From Clostridia bacterium (GTDB lineage Bacteria; Bacillota; Clostridia; Oscillospirales; CAG-272), in contig CAAEBS010000009.1 of the NCBI GenBank assembly GCA_900754175.1, positions 1 to 10,097 of the forward strand: DNA of 10,097 nucleotides, written 5' to 3'. This document shows positions 7,012-10,097 of the stretch, piece after piece (position 1 is the first letter of the stretch; every line of letters begins with the position of its first letter). The translations under genes were made by a program, and so were the position numbers. The notes below the pieces were generated by a model. The model was not told where the DNA came from. It did not search any database and saw only the letters and a list, made by a program, of their open reading frames with translations.

Positions 7012-8016
7012 ATGATCAAAGTATCTTATCAGCACGAATCGATCCGCCTGACCGGTCGCTGGGACACGACAAGCGAAGCCCAGGCGGTCACCACGACCCC
7101 GGGTGCCTACCTGGAATTTGCCTTTGAGGGCAGAATGGCGATGGCACGCTTTGACATCAGCGCAAACGAAGCGCCCTATCTTCACCTGTGGGTGCAGGTG
7201 GACGGCGGCGTGATGACCGAGGCGCCCATTGACTACTACCTCCGTGTCATCGCCCCCGACGAGGGCAGGCATATCTGCCGCATCGTCTATAAGGGTGGTT
7301 CCGAGGTTCACCGCCGCTGGTACGCCCCGCTCCACGGCAAAGTCAGCTTTCTCGGCGTGTACGCCGATAACCCGGTGGCGATCGGAGAGGATACCCGCCG
7401 TACCATTGAATTTGTCGGCGACTCGATCACCGAGGGCGTGCTGATCGACGCAGAGTTTTCCGAAAATCACGCCATGCACTACGATATCGACCAGCAGAAC
7501 CGGGTGTTTCAGGACGACGCCTGCGCAAGCTACGCATGGCTGACGGCGCAAAAGCTGAACCTCCGCCCCATTTATATGGGCTACGGCGCAGTCGGCGTTA
7601 CCCGCTCGGGTCAGGGAAAAGTGCCTGCCGCACCGATCGCCTACCCCTATAACTTTGACGGCTCGCCCATAACCCGCAAACAGCCGGACATCGTCCTGCT
7701 CAACCACGGCGCCAACGACCGCCACAAGCCGGTGGAGCTTTACCTGGAAAAGTACGGCGAAACGCTGGACATAATCCGGGAAATGAACCCCGGTTCCCTG
7801 CTCGTTTCGGTCTCGCCTTTCTGCGGCGCATTCCACACCGAGCTTGGCGAATTCATCGCCGACTATAACCGGAAAAACGGCTGTCAGGTGCACTACATCG
7901 ACGCCAGCGGCTGGGTCTCCCCCGAACCGCTCCACCCCATGCGGGACGGTCACAACACCATCGCCGACCACCTTGCCCCCCTCCTGTCCGAGATCATCGA
8001 AAAGAATATGAAATAA
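7012..8016 (+). CDS. SGNH/GDSL esterase with N-terminal beta-sandwich (CE2-like)
   Basis: A 334-residue protein without signal peptide, so probably cytosolic. Residues 1-125 look like the beta-sandwich domain that precedes the hydrolase in carbohydrate esterase family 2; an SGNH domain follows. Block I is EFVGDSITEG with nucleophile Ser138, block II is GYGAVGVTR (190-198), block III is NHGANDRH with Asn235, and block V is PEPLHPMRDGHNTIADHL with probable catalytic His308. The usual Asp three residues before this His is replaced by Glu305. The likely reaction is deacetylation of acetylated sugars or oligosaccharides, which fits a carbohydrate context beside galT. An AAAGGA site lies at 6994-6999, a longish 12 bases before the ATG. 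A strong terminator follows. Confidence 0.87.
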   Translation: MIKVSYQHESIRLTGRWDTTSEAQAVTTTPGAYLEFAFEGRMAMARFDISANEAPYLHLWVQVDGGVMTEAPIDYYLRVIAPDEGRHICRIVYKGGSEVHRRWYAPLHGKVSFLGVYADNPVAIGEDTRRTIEFVGDSITEGVLIDAEFSENHAMHYDIDQQNRVFQDDACASYAWLTAQKLNLRPIYMGYGAVGVTRSGQGKVPAAPIAYPYNFDGSPITRKQPDIVLLNHGANDRHKPVELYLEKYGETLDIIREMNPGSLLVSVSPFCGAFHTELGEFIADYNRKNGCQVHYIDASGWVSPEPLHPMRDGHNTIADHLAPLLSEIIEKNMK

Positions 8017-8021
8017 CCCAC

Positions 8022-8055
8022 CCCGGGAGCTCCGCCACAGGATCTCCCGGGTTTT
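8022..8055 (+). terminator. Intrinsic terminator of the galT unit
   Basis: CCCGGGAG (8022-8029) pairs with CTCCCGGG (8044-8051), and TCC/GGA can extend pairing inside the loop. TTTT and further T-rich bases follow at 8052. It begins six bases after the esterase stop, a textbook rho-independent terminator. Confidence 0.93.
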
Positions 8056-8079
8056 ATTATGGCAAAAAGCAGAAAGGCA

Positions 8080-8108
8080 TTGACTGGCGCCGCATTTTAT
8101 AGTATAAT
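8080..8108 (+). promoter_or_regulatory. Sigma-A promoter for the leucine-rich-repeat remnant
   Basis: TTGACT (8080-8085), a 17-base spacer and TATAAT (8103-8108). Only one base departs from consensus. It lies about 75 bases before the signal-peptide ATG, and transcription should begin near 8115. Confidence 0.82.
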
Positions 8109-8111
8109 ATT

Positions 8112-8124
8112 GGTAGATTCTACC
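8112..8124. promoter_or_regulatory. Perfect palindrome at the start site, candidate operator
   Basis: GGTAGATTCTACC is a perfect inverted repeat: GGTAGA, a single T, TCTACC. It begins three bases after the -10 box and covers the predicted +1. This is where repressors of many families bind. As RNA the single-base loop would not fold into a stable full stem, which favours a DNA-binding role. The regulator is unknown. Confidence 0.55.
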
Positions 8125-8150
8125 GAAGCGTTCCCAAAAATCAAAGGCAG

Positions 8151-8167
8151 TGCGGAGCCGCTCCGCA
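8151..8167 (+). repeat. Short hairpin in the leader RNA
   Basis: TGCGGAG (8151-8157) and CTCCGCA (8161-8167) form a perfect 7-bp GC-rich stem with a CCG loop, just before AAAGGA (8174-8179) and the ATG at 8185. It could affect translation or RNA stability; no U-run follows it, so it is not a terminator. Confidence 0.55.
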
Positions 8168-8184
8168 TTGCGGAAAGGAAAATC

Positions 8185-8489
8185 ATGAAGCGAAAAAGAC
8201 CCCTTGCACTCCTTGCCGTAGCCTTGGTGGCAAGTATGATGCTCCGAATTATGCTTTCTTCCTTTGTCGCAATCTGTCATCTGTGTCCCTTCCCAACGGG
8301 TTGAAAAGTATTGGTAAATATGCTTTCTATGACTACGGAATGCTGAAATCGATCACGATTCCCGGTAGCGTAACCAAAATCGCCGAAAGGGCGTTTGATA
8401 GTACCGGTTTGACATCCGTCACGGTTCCCAAAAACGCAATCATTGATTCAGAAGTCTTCCCCTATGACTGCAAAATTACAAAAAAATAA
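8185..8489 (+). pseudogene. Frameshifted BspA-type leucine-rich-repeat surface protein
   Basis: An ATG at 8185 behind AAAGGA opens MKRKRPLALLAVALVASMML, a clear export signal. In that frame the protein soon becomes meaningless and stops at 8304. From about 8244 the +2-shifted frame reads PNYAFFLCRNLSSVSLPNGLKSIG, KYAFYDYGMLKSITIPGSVTKI and AERAFDSTGLTSVTVP, three LRR_5 (BspA-type) units, ending at a TAA at 8487-8489. A frame change near 8230-8250 therefore joins signal peptide and repeats. Intact family members are usually far longer, so an internal deletion is likely as well. They act at the cell surface in adhesion or host contact. The promoter and signal sequence look intact. A sequencing error is the alternative explanation for the shift, but would still leave an unusually short protein. 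Confidence 0.78.
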
Positions 8490-8515
8490 ACAGTTTCTCT
8501 GCAAGAATTAACACC

Positions 8516-8577
8516 GCCGCCCACGTCCGGCAGACCGGAAAAAAGCTTCCCGCCTGTCAGAGCGTGGGCGGCATTTT
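8516..8577 (+). terminator. Large hairpin between the repeat remnant and the serpin
   Basis: GCCGCCCACG (8516-8525) pairs perfectly with CGTGGGCGGC (8563-8572), followed by ATTTTG. The 37-base interior holds a second stem, TCCGG (8526-8530) with CCGGA (8535-8539). The T-run is short, so termination may be partial. It probably insulates the serpin gene from the upstream transcript. Confidence 0.7.
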
Positions 8578-8680
8578 GTCCGTCCGGCGATCTCCGAAAA
8601 AAAAGCAGAACTTTATGTAACCTTTTCCATATTCCGGCGACTTATTCTATGAAAATATCTTTGAATAAGGAGGACGTTCC

Positions 8681-9934
8681 ATGAAACACACAATCCGAAC
8701 AACCACACTATCCGCCCTGCTTCTCTTAGCCCTGCTCCTGAATTTTTCCGCCTGCTCCGAGATCCACGCCACCGACCTGATGGAAGGAATCACGGCAAAC
8801 GAAGTATCGGTTTCCGCCGCCAACGACGACGGCACTTTCCGAACAGATTTTGCCGTTCGCCTGCTCCAGGCAAGCTATGCCGAGAACGGCGAGGGGGAAA
8901 ATATTCTTCTCTCCCCCTTTTCGCTTCAGCTTGCGCTTGCCATGCTTGCCAACGGAGCCGACGGGCAGAGCCTGAAAGAGCTGGAAGCCGTCGTTGGCGG
9001 CGGCATGACGGTACAGGAGCTGAACGAAGCGCTCTTTGCCTACCGGACCGGACTGCCCTCCAGTGACAAATGCAAGCTGGCAATTGCCAATTCCATCTGG
9101 TTCCGGGACGAAGCAAATCGTTTTCTGCCGACCAAGGAATTTTTACAGCTCAATGCCGATTACTACGGTGCGCAAGCGTACAAGTGCGACTTTAACGACA
9201 AGCGGACGCTCAAGGAAATCAACCAATGGGTATCCGATCAGACCAATGGCAAAATCGAGGAGATCCTGGATGAGATCAGCGAAGATGCTGTAATGTTTCT
9301 GCTCAACGCTCTTTCCTTTGATGCGGAGTGGAGTACCCCATACGAAAAATGCGACGTCAGCCAGGAGACCTTTACCGCCGCAAACGGAGAAAAGCAAACT
9401 GCGGAGATGATGCACTCCACCGAAAGCCGGTATATTCAAAACGAACGAGCTACCGGATTTTTCAAGAGCTATTCGGGCAATCAGTACAGCTTTGTGGCTC
9501 TGCTTCCCAACGAGGACATCTCTCTTGACGAGTATATCCGCACGCTGACAGCGGCGGAGCTGTCCTCTGCCCTTTCCGGCTCGGAGCAAAACACCTTGGT
9601 ATCGGTCCGTATGCCGAAGTTCAAAAACAGATACCAATTCAGAGCCAATTCCGCTCTGACAAGCATGGGACTGCACGGTATCTGGAGAGGCGGCGATTTT
9701 TCAAAGCTCTGTGAAATCGAGGAAGTTAATGTCAGCGAGATCGTCCAAAAGACCTATATCTGCGTAGACGAAAAGGGTACCCGGGCAGGCGCCGCCTCCA
9801 AGGTCGAGTTGGCGGGCGGATTCGCCGCCATCGTAAATCATTCTGTACGGCTGGATCGCCCGTTCCTTTATATGATCGTGGACAACGCCTCCCTGACGCC
9901 GATCTTCATCGGAACGGTCACCACTCTGCGCTGA
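8681..9934 (+). CDS. Serpin-family protease inhibitor, predicted lipoprotein
   Basis: A 417-residue serpin, a suicide inhibitor that traps serine (or cysteine) proteases by inserting its cleaved loop. The N-terminus is MKHTIR, a Leu-rich stretch (10-20), then FSAC, giving a probable lipobox Cys25; Phe at -3 is unusual but tolerated. Serpin landmarks are NILLSPFSLQLALAMLANGA (74-93), ANSIWF (136-141), LNALSFDAEWSTPY (208-221), VRMPKF (309-314), and the C-terminal DRPFLYMIV and PIFIGTV (392-413). The loop hinge is DEKGTRAGAAS (363-373), with small residues needed for insertion, though Arg replaces the usual Glu at P13. The scissile region is probably within LAGGFAAI (377-384), suggesting elastase- or chymotrypsin-like targets. 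The start follows AAGGAGG (8667-8673) with seven bases between. No clear promoter is seen upstream. Gut Clostridia serpins can inhibit host neutrophil proteases; that role is inferred here. Confidence 0.93.
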   Translation: MKHTIRTTTLSALLLLALLLNFSACSEIHATDLMEGITANEVSVSAANDDGTFRTDFAVRLLQASYAENGEGENILLSPFSLQLALAMLANGADGQSLKELEAVVGGGMTVQELNEALFAYRTGLPSSDKCKLAIANSIWFRDEANRFLPTKEFLQLNADYYGAQAYKCDFNDKRTLKEINQWVSDQTNGKIEEILDEISEDAVMFLLNALSFDAEWSTPYEKCDVSQETFTAANGEKQTAEMMHSTESRYIQNERATGFFKSYSGNQYSFVALLPNEDISLDEYIRTLTAAELSSALSGSEQNTLVSVRMPKFKNRYQFRANSALTSMGLHGIWRGGDFSKLCEIEEVNVSEIVQKTYICVDEKGTRAGAASKVELAGGFAAIVNHSVRLDRPFLYMIVDNASLTPIFIGTVTTLR

Positions 9935-10065
9935 AAGTCGTTTTTTCTGCCGGCGATATTCCCCAAAAGGAGACAAAAGGAGCGAAGAATCGTCAGGATT
10001 TTCGGGGAATAAGGAGAAGAACTTCTATAATTTCAAGAATTTACCAATTATTTTTAATAAAACCC
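9935..10065. other. Non-coding stretch after the serpin
   Basis: No gene and no convincing terminator are visible. An inverted repeat ATTCCCC (9958-9964) with GGGGAAT (10004-10010) encloses 39 bases containing two AAAAGGAG copies. AGAAG/CTTCT arms lie at 10015-10026. Beyond 10020 the DNA is strongly AT-rich, as expected upstream of a promoter. Confidence 0.5.
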
Positions 10066-10094
10066 TTGCAATTTTTCACAGATTATGGTAAAAT
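10066..10094 (+). promoter_or_regulatory. Sigma-A promoter at the right edge
   Basis: TTGCAA (10066-10071), a 17-base spacer and TAAAAT (10089-10094), preceded by an A/T-rich stretch (10020-10060). It points rightward to a gene outside the window. Confidence 0.65.
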
Positions 10095-10097
10095 ATG

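Noticed and set aside
8059..8184. ATG at 8059 as start of the leucine-rich-repeat remnant
   Set aside because: It lies upstream of its own promoter and within the end of the terminator; the ATG at 8185 opens a proper signal peptide.
6937..8280. Minus-strand 447-residue open frame opposite the esterase
   Set aside because: It runs through the terminator and promoter at 8022-8108 and has no family features; the esterase is clear on the other strand.

Overview
The window looks like chromosomal DNA from a moderately GC-rich, low-GC-lineage Gram-positive anaerobe, most likely a gut Clostridia member of the Oscillospirales type. This is inferred from the Firmicutes-style type-2 GalT, the DUF1934 (YwiB-like) protein, the cytidylate-kinase-like protein, the BspA-type leucine-rich repeat remnant, the lipoprotein serpin, strong AGGAGG-type ribosome binding sites, and the repeat-rich intergenic DNA. 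No species is named because no search could be run.

Layout. Positions 1-398 carry no convincing gene. They hold a 143-bp near-perfect palindrome, a hairpin-rich repeat-like stretch, and two hairpins just past the end of the first operon. Positions 399-4542 are a minus-strand three-gene operon, transcribed right to left from a TTGACA-N17-TACAAT promoter: a DUF1934 protein, then the two half-transporter subunits of a heterodimeric ABC exporter. The two exporter genes overlap by 8 bp, and the second begins at a TTG codon behind a GGAGGT site. Motif changes in the two ATPase domains are complementary, so the dimer is predicted to have one consensus and one degenerate ATP site, as in TM287/TM288 or LmrCD.

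Positions 4543-4798 are a divergent promoter region. From it a perfect TTGACA-N17-TATAAT promoter fires rightward into galT (hexose-1-phosphate uridylyltransferase, type 2), a cytidylate-kinase-like protein and an SGNH/CE2-like carbohydrate esterase. These have short gaps and one clear intrinsic terminator at 8022-8055. A sugar-utilisation or glycan-editing role fits galT and the esterase; the kinase-like gene may be an unrelated passenger.

Positions 8056-8580 hold a promoter (TTGACT-N17-TATAAT) with a perfect 13-bp palindrome at the expected transcription start. It leads into a broken leucine-rich-repeat surface protein: the signal peptide and the repeats lie in different frames. After a second hairpin comes a secreted lipoprotein serpin (8681-9934), which probably inhibits proteases at the cell surface. 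The window ends in AT-rich DNA with a good promoter at 10066-10094 pointing to a gene beyond the edge.

Most genes belong to known families. The best candidates for further work are the long palindrome, the paired degeneracy of the exporter, the palindromic operator candidate, the esterase triad change and the serpin reactive loop. I saw no CRISPR array, tRNA, rRNA, transposase or phage gene.
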